Notes under the pieces: model-generated
Seen by the model: only the letters and a program-made list of their open reading frames with translations
What the model was told of the DNA's origin: nothing
The model's database searches: none
Source of the DNA: JACDBD01 sp050743385
Lineage (GTDB): Bacteria; Actinomycetota; Acidimicrobiia; IMCC26256; JACDBD01
Assembly: GCA_050743385.1 (NCBI GenBank)
Contig: JBOGFJ010000011.1
Span: 1-21,242, forward strand
Direction of reading: 5' to 3'
DNA: 21,242 nt
Shown: piece after piece, positions 6,046-14,255 of the stretch
Numbering within the stretch: position 1 is the stretch's first letter
Layout: the number at the start of each line of letters is the position of its first letter
Program-made: the position numbers and the translations under genes

Positions 6046-7290
6046 ATGGACTACGAGCTCCAACCCCTCACCAAGCCGGGCCGGCGTTTCGCCGAGCTGG
6101 CCGAGGAGCACGCCACCGACGTGGCCGAGCGCGCCGAGGAGCACGACCGCGACGGAACGTTCCCGTTCGAGGCGTTCGAGGCGATGAAGGCGAGCGGCTT
6201 CATGGCCGCCACCGTGCCGGAGGCGTTCGGGGGCCTCGGGCTCGACTCCGCGCACGACCTCGGTGTCGGGCTCAACCGGCTGGCCCGCGCCGACGGCTCG
6301 GTCGCGATCGCCGCCAACATGCACCTGGCGTTCGGCATCATCGGCACCCGCCTGGCGCGTGGAGCGAGGGAGGCGGGCGACGACGAGGCCGCGGCTGCGA
6401 CCGAGACCCTGCTCGGCATGGTCGGCGGCGGCGCCGTCGCGATGGCCAACGCCACCGAGGGCGGCACCGATCTGCGTCATCCCCTGACGGAGGCCACCCC
6501 GGTCGAGGGCGGCTGGTCGATCAACGGCCGCAAGATCTTCGGGACGCTGTCGCCGATCGCCGACCTCTTCTTCGTTCCCGCCCGCACGCTGCGAGACGAC
6601 GGAAGCTACGGGCGGGGTTTCGCGTTCGTGTTCCGAGGGACGCCCGGCCAAGAGATTCTCGACAACTGGGACGCGCTGGGGATGCGGGCGTCGGGGAGCA
6701 ACGACGTCGTCTACGAGAACTGTGTGGTGCCCGAGTCCCTCTTCACCGTCGGCGAGGAGGACTGGGGCGAAGAGGGCGAGCTCGACCTGATCGTCGGGAC
6801 GGCCGGCAACATCGGGCTGGTGGCGTCGTTCCTCGGGATCGCTGAAGCGGCACGCGAGATCACGGTCGAGATGGCGACCACGCGGCGGAAGGCGCCGAGC
6901 GGGCGCGTCATCGGCGAGCGCACTGGCATCCAGCGGCTCGTCGCCGAGATCGATGTCGCCCTCTCCACCGCGCGCGCGCTGCTGCACCGCGCGGGCGAGG
7001 CGATCGACGACGTCATCCGGCGGCCCGTCGCCGAGGTCTCCGTCGACCAGTTCCACCAGCTCAACAAGGAGTTCCAGTCGGCCAAGCTCGTCGCCAACCG
7101 CTCCGCCATCGATGTCGTCGACCGGGCCCTCACCGTCTCGGGCGGCGCCGGCTATCTCAGTGCGAACCGGCTGTCGCGCCTGTACCGCGACGTGCGGGCG
7201 GGCCCGTTCATGCAGCCGCTCTCACCCGTCGAGGTCCACGAGTACATCGGTAAGGTCGCGCTGGGCCTCGATCCCGTCCTCGACGTGTAG
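6046..7290 (+). CDS. Acyl-CoA dehydrogenase-family flavoprotein, DszC-like branch
   Basis: This 414-aa protein has the acyl-CoA dehydrogenase fold. The N-terminal helices end in VPEAFGGLGLD, the middle beta domain includes AMANATEGGTDLRHP and INGRKIFGTLSPIADLFFV, and the C-terminal four-helix bundle contains ALTVSGGAGYLSANRLSRLYRDVRAGPFMQP. Where true dehydrogenases carry a Tyr-Glu-Gly-Thr segment with the catalytic Glu, this sequence has AGPFMQP. That is typical of the monooxygenase-like and other divergent branches. It may oxidise an acyl-CoA poorly, or use reduced flavin and O2 instead. The ATG at 6046 lacks a good ribosome site; an in-frame ATG at 5956 would add 30 residues. It converges with the GGDEF-EAL gene, with 5 nt between them. 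Confidence 0.85.
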   Translation: MDYELQPLTKPGRRFAELAEEHATDVAERAEEHDRDGTFPFEAFEAMKASGFMAATVPEAFGGLGLDSAHDLGVGLNRLARADGSVAIAANMHLAFGIIGTRLARGAREAGDDEAAAATETLLGMVGGGAVAMANATEGGTDLRHPLTEATPVEGGWSINGRKIFGTLSPIADLFFVPARTLRDDGSYGRGFAFVFRGTPGQEILDNWDALGMRASGSNDVVYENCVVPESLFTVGEEDWGEEGELDLIVGTAGNIGLVASFLGIAEAAREITVEMATTRRKAPSGRVIGERTGIQRLVAEIDVALSTARALLHRAGEAIDDVIRRPVAEVSVDQFHQLNKEFQSAKLVANRSAIDVVDRALTVSGGAGYLSANRLSRLYRDVRAGPFMQPLSPVEVHEYIGKVALGLDPVLDV

Positions 7291-7295
7291 GACGT

Positions 7296-10058
7296 CTACC
7301 TCGGAGTCGCGGTTCGCGGCGCGCCGCGGTGTGACGCCGGTCGCGGCGTGGACGGCAGTCCCGCCGCCGGCAGGGTGCGGTCGCCGGCCAGCAGTTCGCT
7401 CACTGCTTGCGCACTGATGGGCGGGGAGAAGTAATGACCCTGGGCGAGCTCGCACCCGAGGGCGGCGAGCGCGTCGGCTTGGATGCTCGTCTCCACCCCC
7501 TCGGCCACCGCTCGAAGCTGGAGGGTGCGCGCGAGCGACAGGATCGCCGGCGCGAGTGACACCTCGCTCGGGCTCGTGGCGATCGTGGCGACGAACGCCC
7601 GATCGATCTTGAGGATCTCGACCGGGAAGCGCTGCAGATAGCTGAGTGACGAGTAGCCCGTGCCGAAGTCGTCGACGGCCAGTCTCACGCCACTCGACTG
7701 GAGGACCTCGAGTCTTCGGAGGCCCGCCTCGGTGTCGTGCATCATCGCCGTCTCGGTGATCTCGAGGATCAGGTCGGCAGCGGAGAGCCCCGATTCGCCG
7801 AGGGCGTTGGCGACGTCGTCGAGGAGCGCGTCGCTCTGGAGCTGGCGCCCAGAGACGTTCACGCTCACGCTGAGCTCTGCGCTCGCCGGATGCTCGAGCT
7901 GCCAGCGACGAGCTTGCGCGCACGCAGTGACGAGCACCTGACGACCGAGCTCGCCGATGAGGCCGGTCTCCTCGGCGAGTGGGATGAACGCCTTGGGTTG
8001 GAGAACGCCCCGGTCCGGGTGTTGCCAGCGGACAAGGGCCTCGACGGCCATGATCTCGCCGGTGGCGAGGGCGACCATCGGCTGGTATTCGAGCCTGAGC
8101 TCCCCGCGGTCGAGGCCGTGTCGGAGTGCCGCCTCCAGCTCGAGCCGGTCGAGCGCAGCCGTATGCATCTCGGCTCGGTACGTCTCGAAGCGGTTCTTCC
8201 CCCGCCGCTTGGCGGTGTACATGGCAAGGTCGGCGCTGCGCAGCAGCTGGTCGCCGCTCGTGGCCGGGCCCGCGAACGCGATCCCAATGCTGGCACTGAC
8301 GAAGACCTCGTGGCCCAGGATGGTGAACGGTTGGTGGAGCGAGGCGATCACCCGGGCGGCGACGTCCTCGGCCTCGCGCTCGGGCCCGACGTCTTCGAGG
8401 AGCACGGCGAACTCGTCGCCACCCAGCCGGGCGGCCGAGTCGCTGGTGCGCAGACAGCCTCGGAGCCGGTCCGATACCGCGACCAGCAGGTCGTCGCCGG
8501 CTCTGTGCCCGAGCCCGTCGTTGATGGTCTTGAAGTCGTCCAGATCGACGAACAGCACCGCGAGGTGATCGCGGTCTCGGGTGCTCCGAGCCAGCGCGTG
8601 ATCGACGCGATCTCGGAACAGTGCCTGGTTGGCGAGCTCGGTCAGCGAGTCGTGGAACGCCTGATGCGAGAGCTCGCTCTCGAGCCGCTTCCGGTCGGTC
8701 ACATCGCGGAAGCTCCAGACCCGCCCTACCGTCTCGCCTCCTACGCGTTGAGGGAGCGAGGAACGCTCGAAGATGCGGCCGTCGAGGAACTCGATGACGT
8801 CTTCGCTCTGTGCATCGGGGCGCGCATAGAGCTCTCGGACCTTGGCCAGAAAGGCCTCGGGGTCGCGCAGCTGGCCGAGGACGCAGGCGAGTGCTTGGTC
8901 GTCGTCGCGCGACTCCAGCACCGAGTCGGGGATGTGCCACAGCTCGACGAACCGCTGGTTGAAGCTCGTGATGCCGCCCTCGAGATCGACAACGAGGATG
9001 CCGTCGGCGGTGGAGTCGAGCGTCGCGGTGAGGAGGGAGAGTGTCTCCGACAGCTCGGACTCGGCGTGTTTGCGGTCGGTGACGTCTTGGGCGGTGCCCG
9101 AGATCACCGCCACCTCGGTCTCGCTCCAGCGGCTCGCCCAGACGCGTGTGTGCAACCACCGTGGGGCGTTCTCACCGGCGACAACGCGGATGTCTGCACT
9201 GAACGGTGTTCCCGCTTCCCGCGCCGCTTTCGTCGCGGTTGCGAGCACGTCTCGGTCTTCGGGACGCAAGCGGGAGCTCAGGGCGTCCAAGGTGGGCGTG
9301 CACTCGCGCGGGTCGGTCTCGAGGAGTCGGTAGAGCTCGTCAGACCACGTCATGTCGCCGGTCTGCACGTCGAGCTCCCAACTCCCCAGCCGAGCGGCCT
9401 CCTGTGCTTGGGCGAGCTTCGTCTCGCGCTCCAGCGCGCGGCGTTGAAGTGACTCGTTGAGCCGCCACGACGCCAGCCCCACCGCGCTCATCGCCACGAT
9501 GAAGCCACCGTGAACTGCCGCCCAGCTCCACGGGCGTCGCGTCGCGGCCGGGTGGTTGTACACAGCCGAGGGATCGATCGCGCCTGCGATTCCGTGTTGC
9601 AGGAACACGAAACCGATGGCCACCAGAAACGGCACCCAGTCCTGGTAGAGCGCCACGACGCCGACCATGACGAAGTAGTGGAAGTGCATCTCGATCGAGC
9701 CGTTCGACAGCTGCACCAGGACCGCCGACGCCGCCATCAGGCCCGAGGCCGTCAAAACCGTGCTCAGTCGCCGCCGATCTCGGAACACGGTCGCGGCGGT
9801 CGCGAACGCGACCACGATGATCGTCTCCTCGACGCTGTGCTCGAACGTCTCGCTCCGCGCCAGCGCGAACAGAAAGATGCCGGGGACGTGGAGCCACAAC
9901 AGCGCCAGGATCCAACGGTGCCGCTGCGCCCAGACCTCGGGAGGGAGTGTGCTGCCGGCCGAGAACCAGTCTCGGGCCCGGCGGGCGATCGACCGGCCCG
10001 CGCCCACGACGTCCGCGAGACCACCGTTCGGGTGTGCTGCCTCGGAAGTGTGCGTCAT
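7296..10058 (-). CDS. Membrane PAS-PAS-GGDEF-EAL cyclic-di-GMP enzyme
   Basis: This 920-aa protein has an N-terminal membrane sensor (about residues 48-200, five or six hydrophobic segments), a short coiled linker, two PAS domains (about 222-330 and 343-455), a GGDEF domain (about 465-625) and an EAL domain (about 640-885). GGDEF is intact at 546-550, with the inhibitory RxxD site RTSD at 537-540. The EAL site is intact at 673-675, together with NVSGRQL, EITE, DDFGTGYSSL, KIDR, AEGVET and QGHYF. Both synthesis and breakdown of c-di-GMP are therefore possible. The membrane part carries a His-rich stretch (MHFHYF at 124-129, LQHG near 155). The start could be the ATG at 10058 or the GTG at 10064; no strong ribosome site separates them. 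Confidence 0.95.
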   Translation of the reverse strand: MTHTSEAAHPNGGLADVVGAGRSIARRARDWFSAGSTLPPEVWAQRHRWILALLWLHVPGIFLFALARSETFEHSVEETIIVVAFATAATVFRDRRRLSTVLTASGLMAASAVLVQLSNGSIEMHFHYFVMVGVVALYQDWVPFLVAIGFVFLQHGIAGAIDPSAVYNHPAATRRPWSWAAVHGGFIVAMSAVGLASWRLNESLQRRALERETKLAQAQEAARLGSWELDVQTGDMTWSDELYRLLETDPRECTPTLDALSSRLRPEDRDVLATATKAAREAGTPFSADIRVVAGENAPRWLHTRVWASRWSETEVAVISGTAQDVTDRKHAESELSETLSLLTATLDSTADGILVVDLEGGITSFNQRFVELWHIPDSVLESRDDDQALACVLGQLRDPEAFLAKVRELYARPDAQSEDVIEFLDGRIFERSSLPQRVGGETVGRVWSFRDVTDRKRLESELSHQAFHDSLTELANQALFRDRVDHALARSTRDRDHLAVLFVDLDDFKTINDGLGHRAGDDLLVAVSDRLRGCLRTSDSAARLGGDEFAVLLEDVGPEREAEDVAARVIASLHQPFTILGHEVFVSASIGIAFAGPATSGDQLLRSADLAMYTAKRRGKNRFETYRAEMHTAALDRLELEAALRHGLDRGELRLEYQPMVALATGEIMAVEALVRWQHPDRGVLQPKAFIPLAEETGLIGELGRQVLVTACAQARRWQLEHPASAELSVSVNVSGRQLQSDALLDDVANALGESGLSAADLILEITETAMMHDTEAGLRRLEVLQSSGVRLAVDDFGTGYSSLSYLQRFPVEILKIDRAFVATIATSPSEVSLAPAILSLARTLQLRAVAEGVETSIQADALAALGCELAQGHYFSPPISAQAVSELLAGDRTLPAAGLPSTPRPASHRGAPRTATPR

Positions 10059-10177
10059 GGCCACTGCCCCCGCCCGTGGCCAACGGACTCAACTGCCCGG
10101 GCCGCTCAACCGCCGCCGATCGACCTGGAAAACATCGTCATGGCGGAGCGGTGACTTGAGAAGGCCGTTTTGTCCGA

Positions 10178-11188
10178 TCACTCCTTGCGGGCCCGGCTGG
10201 GGGCGACCCTCGGTGGTTCGTCGGGCTGCTTGGGGTAGACGGGCGGCCACGGCGCGTCCATGAGCCCCTCGGCGCGGTCGCGCTCGTGCATCGCGAGCAG
10301 TGGCTCGAGGGACTGGGGCTGGTCGTTGATGTCGGCCCACGGATCACCGCTCGATTCGATCCGGGCGGGGAAGCTGGCGATCGTCAGTTCGTCGGGATGG
10401 ATGTGGTCGATCTCGTCCCACTCGAGCGGAGTCGAGACCTGCGCGCCGCTCCGCGCTCGTACCGACCACGCGCCGAAGACCGTCTTGTGCGGGGCGTTCT
10501 GGTTGAAATCGAGGAAGATTCGCTCTCCCCTCTCCTCCTTCCACCACGCCGCGGTCATGAGGTCGGGTCGACGCCGTTCGAGCTCGCGCGCGATCGCGAC
10601 AGCCCCGGCCCGCACCTGGTACGAGTCCCAGCGCGGTTCCAACCGCACGTAGACGTGCACGCCGCGGTTGCCCGTCGTCTTCGGGTAGCCGACGATGCCC
10701 AGCTCGTCGAGGAGCGCCCGCACCTCGGCCGCGGCCGCCCGCACGTGGGTGAAGTCGGTGCCGGGCTGCGGGTCGAGGTCGAGCCGCAGTTCGTCGGTGT
10801 GTTCAGGGTCGTCCGCGAGGTAGGGCCACGGGTGGAAGCCCAAGCAGCCGATGTTCACCGCCCAGACGACGTGCGCGACATCGGCGACCACCATGGCTCG
10901 TGACGTCGTGCCGTTCGGTGTGCTGACCACGGTCGTCTGCAACCAGTCGGGCGCGCTCTTCGGCACGCGTTTCTGGAAGAACGACGGCCCATCCGCGCCT
11001 TCGGGGAAGCGCTGCATCAGCGTGGGCCTGCCGCCCATCGTGCGCATGAGTGGTTCGGCGACGCGGAGGTAGTGGTTGACGAGGTCGAGCTTGGTCTCAC
11101 CCCGCTCGGAGAAGAACACCTTGTCGGGGTGCGTGACAGGAAGCTCGTGCCCCTCGATCTCGAGGACCTGCTCGCCGGTTGACACCAC
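10178..11188 (-). CDS. Stand-alone LigD-type DNA polymerase/primase domain
   Basis: This 336-aa protein is the archaeo-eukaryotic-primase polymerase domain of LigD. Motif I is LRLDLDP (Asp137, Asp139), motif II is TTGNRGVHVYVRL (171-183), and motif III is IFLDFNQNA with Asp227. N-terminal VTHPDKVFF and LMQRFPEG are also typical. No ligase or phosphoesterase domain is attached and no Ku gene is in the window. The domain adds nucleotides, preferably ribonucleotides in studied members, at double-strand breaks during end joining. The GTG at 11188 follows a TACCGT box by 6 nt, suggesting a leaderless start. The next GTG, at 11185, is also possible. The gene is 113 nt upstream of the GGDEF-EAL gene on the same strand. 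Confidence 0.92.
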   Translation of the reverse strand: MVSTGEQVLEIEGHELPVTHPDKVFFSERGETKLDLVNHYLRVAEPLMRTMGGRPTLMQRFPEGADGPSFFQKRVPKSAPDWLQTTVVSTPNGTTSRAMVVADVAHVVWAVNIGCLGFHPWPYLADDPEHTDELRLDLDPQPGTDFTHVRAAAAEVRALLDELGIVGYPKTTGNRGVHVYVRLEPRWDSYQVRAGAVAIARELERRRPDLMTAAWWKEERGERIFLDFNQNAPHKTVFGAWSVRARSGAQVSTPLEWDEIDHIHPDELTIASFPARIESSGDPWADINDQPQSLEPLLAMHERDRAEGLMDAPWPPVYPKQPDEPPRVAPSRARKE

Positions 11189-11246
11189 ACCGTCACGGTA
11201 GCGGGAAGCTCGCGCCGCCAGGGCTACGGTCGTTCAGCCCGCCGCT

Positions 11247-12374
11247 CTACGAACCGGCGCCCATGTAGCGGGTGAGGCGTTCGGTCGCCTCGATCGACTC
11301 CTCGACCATCTCGAAGATCACGTCCTTCGCCGGGCGAACCTTGTTCATCCGACCGACGATCTGACCCACCGGCGACCCGCTCAGCTCGCGGTTCTCGACG
11401 CGCGTGATCCGCCGGGCCGCGTTCGCGAACAGGATCCCCTGGAGCGGCATGGGCAGGTAGCCCGGCGCGTCCTCCGCCTCCCACGCCTCCGTCCAGTCGG
11501 TCCGCAGCTGCCGCGCCGGCTTTCCGGTCATCGCACGCGACCGCACGGTGTCGCGCGAAGTCGCTGCCAGCAGGTTGTCGACGATGGCAGGAGTGGTCTC
11601 CGACTCGGCCACCGTGAGCCAGATCGACCCGGTCCACACACCCTGCGCGCCCAACGCGAGCGACGCCGCGACCTGCCGGCCGTCGCCGATCCCGCCGGCG
11701 GCCAGCACCGCGGCACGATCGCCCGCCACGTCGACGATGTCGGGCACGAGCACCATCGTCGAGATCTCACCGCAGTGGCCACCCGCTTCCGTGCCCTGGG
11801 CCACGAGCACGTCGACGCCGTTCGCGAGGTTGAGCTCGGCGTGGCGGGCGCTGCCGACGAGAGCGCCGACGTCGACCCCCTTCTCGTGCGCGGCCATCGC
11901 CGCATACTCGGGCATCGGGCCGAGCGCGTTCACGAGCATGCGCACGTTTTCGTGCTGCAACACAAGCTCGACCTGGCGCGGGAACCGCTCGCCCGCCTCG
12001 AGCCCGGCGGCGACGGGCGAGTCGTCTACGTCGGGTGGCAGCGGCGGCACGTCGTGGTCGGCGAGCACCTTCTCGAGGAATGCCCAGTGCTCCTCCGGGA
12101 TCATCTCCTGGATCTTCTTGATGCCCAACTCGCGGTCGTCCTCGCCCGACGTGATGAACTTCGCCGGGATCACCAGGTCGACCCCGTAGGGCTTGTCGCC
12201 GACGTGCTCGTCGATCCAGTCGAGCTCGATCTCGAGCTGCTCCGGTCCGAACGCCAGCGCCCCGAGCACGCCGAAGCCACCGGCCTTGCTCACGGCCGCG
12301 ACCACGTCACGGCAATGGCTGAACGCGAAGATCGGGAACTCGATTCCGTAGCGGTCACAGAGCTCGGTATGCAC
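11247..12374 (-). CDS. Nitronate monooxygenase/2-nitropropane dioxygenase-like FMN protein
   Basis: This 375-aa FMN-dependent TIM-barrel protein starts HTELCDRYGIEFPIFAFSH and has the family motifs VLVAQGTEAGGHCG and AAGGIGDGRQVAASLALGAQGVWTGS, where the flavin phosphate binds. Members oxidise alkyl nitronates such as propionate-3-nitronate, but this large family also includes enoyl-reductase-like enzymes, so the substrate is a family inference. The frame stays open far upstream, yet that part is antisense to the acyl-CoA ligase. I take the GTG at 12374, preceded by GAGGAG, as the start. It is divergent from the ligase cluster across a 231-bp gap and may be transcribed with the LigD-Pol gene downstream. 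Confidence 0.9.
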   Translation of the reverse strand: MHTELCDRYGIEFPIFAFSHCRDVVAAVSKAGGFGVLGALAFGPEQLEIELDWIDEHVGDKPYGVDLVIPAKFITSGEDDRELGIKKIQEMIPEEHWAFLEKVLADHDVPPLPPDVDDSPVAAGLEAGERFPRQVELVLQHENVRMLVNALGPMPEYAAMAAHEKGVDVGALVGSARHAELNLANGVDVLVAQGTEAGGHCGEISTMVLVPDIVDVAGDRAAVLAAGGIGDGRQVAASLALGAQGVWTGSIWLTVAESETTPAIVDNLLAATSRDTVRSRAMTGKPARQLRTDWTEAWEAEDAPGYLPMPLQGILFANAARRITRVENRELSGSPVGQIVGRMNKVRPAKDVIFEMVEESIEATERLTRYMGAGS

Positions 12375-12560
12375 GGCAGCGCTCCTCGCTTGTGGTCGCG
12401 CTCGCTTCGCTCGCTGCTCCGCACGCAGCTGGCGGTGCCGGGGCGGACGAAGCCCGCCCCTCGTCGAACGCTGGCAGCTCCTCTCGGCGGAGTGGATGGT
12501 CCCAAGCCCGTCGCCGCCGGGCAAGCCGCCACCGGGTTTCCCGGGCGCAGGCGATCGCCG

Positions 12561-12566
12561 TACGAT
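12561..12566 (+). promoter_or_regulatory. Possible -10 box of the ligase cluster
   Basis: TACGAT fits TANNNT and lies 40 bp before the ATG of the 41-codon ORF, in the 231-bp divergent region (12375-12605). No good -35 is seen (nearest is TTTCCC 18 bp upstream). The rest of this region is GC-rich, with a GCTCGCTTCGCTCGC direct repeat near 12401 and a 7-bp hairpin (ggggcgg/ccgcccc) but no recognisable gene. Confidence 0.35.
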
Positions 12567-12605
12567 CCGTCTGACGAAAGGTGAGGACCGGAAGGCGGGG
12601 GAGCC

Positions 12606-12731
12606 ATGGCCATCCGAGAGGGAACGTGGGACTTCACCGACCCGGCGAACAAGGACGTCGTGCTCGGAGTCCTCGCACGCGGCGACCGCGAGCTCGCGGG
12701 CAGTTTCCGCAGCCTCTTCCTCCGCATCTAG
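12606..12731 (+). CDS. 41-aa leader ORF, in frame with the acyl-CoA ligase across an amber stop
   Basis: The ORF starts at ATG 12606 behind a strong GCGGGGGAG sequence and encodes 41 residues, beginning MAIREGTWDFTDPANKDVV and ending FRSLFLRI. It stops at TAG (12729-12731). The next gene's TTG start is only 3 nt further and lies in the same reading frame. It could be a separately made small protein that couples translation to the ligase, or a leader peptide. Alternatively, a nonsense codon could split a longer N-terminal extension from the ligase. The ligase looks complete without it, which favours the first two. I do not recognise the sequence. Confidence 0.55.
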   Translation: MAIREGTWDFTDPANKDVVLGVLARGDRELAGSFRSLFLRI

Positions 12732-12734
12732 TCG

Positions 12735-14255
12735 TTGCCGCGCACGATTTCCGTCTTCTTCCGGCGGGCGGTCGAGGAGGTCCCCGGCAAGACCTGGCTG
12801 CTCGCCGGGGACGACGCGTTCACCTACGCGTTGGCCCAGGCGCGCATCGAGCGCGCCGCCGCTGGGCTGCGCGCCGCCGGTGTCGGGAAGCAGGACCGGG
12901 TGCTGGTCACCGCCAAGAACACACCGGACTACCTCTTCTCGTGGCTCGCGATCATGGAGGCGGGGGCGGTGCAGGTGCCCGTGAACCCGAAGAGCACCGA
13001 GGCCGAGCTCGCCGGGTTCGTGCGCCAGGTTGCACCGACGCTCGTGGTCACCGACCCGGATCTCGTGCCGGTCGTCGACGCCGCGATCGCCGAGAGCGGG
13101 TCGAGCGTCGGCCGTGCCGACGTGGGGGAGCTGTTCGAGGCGGCGCCGGACGGGCGCGGTCCCGCCGACCTCGACCCGAGCGACCTCTCGGTGATGATCC
13201 CGACTTCCGGGACGACCGGCCGGTCGAAGCTCGTGATGCAGACCCAGCTCGCGTACGTGATGGCGGGCGAGGGCTTCCCGTACTGGCTGCAGCTCACGAG
13301 CGACGACCGGCTCATGACCTCGCTCCCGCTCTTCCACATCAACGCGCCGGCGTACTCGGTGCTGGGGTCGGTTGCCGCTCGTGCGAGCGTCGTACTGCTT
13401 CCCGGGTTCTCGGGCAGCACGTTCCTCGACGCTGCTCGTCGTTACGAAGCGACCGAGTTCAACGCGATCGGGGCGATGCTCGAGATCCTGATGCGTCAGC
13501 CCGAACGCGACGACGACGCCGACAACCCGCTGCGCCGCGCCTACACCGGCCCCTCACCCGACCGGGCGCGCCAGCTCGAGATCGAGGCCCGCTTCGGGTT
13601 GGAGATCCGCTGCGGTTACGCCCTCTCGGAGACGCCCTACGGGTTGGTGTGGCCGCGCGGGACCCGCCCGTACGGCTCGCTCGGCGCAGCCCGCCAGCAC
13701 CCGGAGCTCGGCCACGTCAACGACGCCCGCGTGGTCAGCGACGAGCGCGTTGTCCTGCCCGGAGAGGTGGGGGAGCTCGAGCTGCGCAACCCTGCGATCA
13801 TGCGCGGCTACTACGAGATGCCCGACGAGACTGCCGCGGTGCTCGTCGACGGGTGGCTACGCACCGGTGACCTCGTGCGCGACGACGGCGACGGCAACTA
13901 CACCTTCATCGGCCGCAAGAAAGAGGTCATCCGTCGCCGGGGCGAGAACCTGTCGCCGGCCGAGGTCGAGGCCGCCCTCGAGCGTCATCCTGACGTGGCC
14001 GAGGCGGCGGTCATCGCGGTGCCGTCCGACCTGTCGGAGGACGACGTGAAGGCGTTCGTCATCGCCGCGCCGGGGCGCACGGTGAATGTCGGAGCGCTGC
14101 ACGGGTTCGCCGCCGAGCATCTCGCCAAGTACAAGATCCCCCGCTACTTCGAGGTCGTCGACGAGCTCCCGCACACGCCGACGGGCAGGCTCGCCAAGCA
14201 CCAGTTGGCGTCGGAACGCACCGATCGGGAGGTCGACATGGAGCAAACCGCGTGA
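12735..14255 (+). CDS. AMP-forming acyl-CoA ligase (ANL superfamily)
   Basis: This 506-aa adenylate-forming enzyme activates a carboxylic acid with ATP and then transfers it to CoA. The phosphate loop is TSGTTGRSK (157-165), with YALSET at 295-300 and GWLRTGDL (373-380) carrying the ATP-binding Asp379. The hinge region is IGRKKEVIRRRGENLSPAEVE and the catalytic Lys488 is in PTGRLAKHQ. Length is normal for CaiC/fatty-acid-type ligases. The TTG at 12735 has no ribosome site of its own and begins 3 nt after the 41-codon ORF, so reinitiation is likely. The stop overlaps the start of the citryl-CoA-lyase-like gene by 4 nt (GTGA). Substrate is unknown; context suggests an acid whose CoA ester the next enzyme cleaves. 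Confidence 0.92.
   Translation: MPRTISVFFRRAVEEVPGKTWLLAGDDAFTYALAQARIERAAAGLRAAGVGKQDRVLVTAKNTPDYLFSWLAIMEAGAVQVPVNPKSTEAELAGFVRQVAPTLVVTDPDLVPVVDAAIAESGSSVGRADVGELFEAAPDGRGPADLDPSDLSVMIPTSGTTGRSKLVMQTQLAYVMAGEGFPYWLQLTSDDRLMTSLPLFHINAPAYSVLGSVAARASVVLLPGFSGSTFLDAARRYEATEFNAIGAMLEILMRQPERDDDADNPLRRAYTGPSPDRARQLEIEARFGLEIRCGYALSETPYGLVWPRGTRPYGSLGAARQHPELGHVNDARVVSDERVVLPGEVGELELRNPAIMRGYYEMPDETAAVLVDGWLRTGDLVRDDGDGNYTFIGRKKEVIRRRGENLSPAEVEAALERHPDVAEAAVIAVPSDLSEDDVKAFVIAAPGRTVNVGALHGFAAEHLAKYKIPRYFEVVDELPHTPTGRLAKHQLASERTDREVDMEQTA

Noticed and set aside
7222..9159. Long Arg-rich frame on the minus strand, 645 codons
   Set aside because: It is an alternative-frame shadow of the GGDEF-EAL gene, with composition typical of high-GC shadow frames.
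7737..9452. 571-codon plus-strand frame antisense to the GGDEF-EAL gene
   Set aside because: The GGDEF-EAL reading has intact motifs throughout; the antisense frame has no recognisable domain.
10065..10177. c-di-GMP riboswitch upstream of the GGDEF-EAL gene
   Set aside because: The 113-nt gap shows no GEMM-type conserved core or fitting stems.
12395..12420. GCTCGCTTCGCTCGC as a repeat array
   Set aside because: It is only two direct units of 6 bp and this kind of run is common by chance in high-GC DNA; no CRISPR-like spacing exists.
12375..13337. Continuous minus-strand frame extending the nitronate monooxygenase upstream to about 696 codons
   Set aside because: The extension is antisense to the acyl-CoA ligase, which has all ANL motifs; the extension is low-complexity and a good GTG with GAGGAG lies at 12374.
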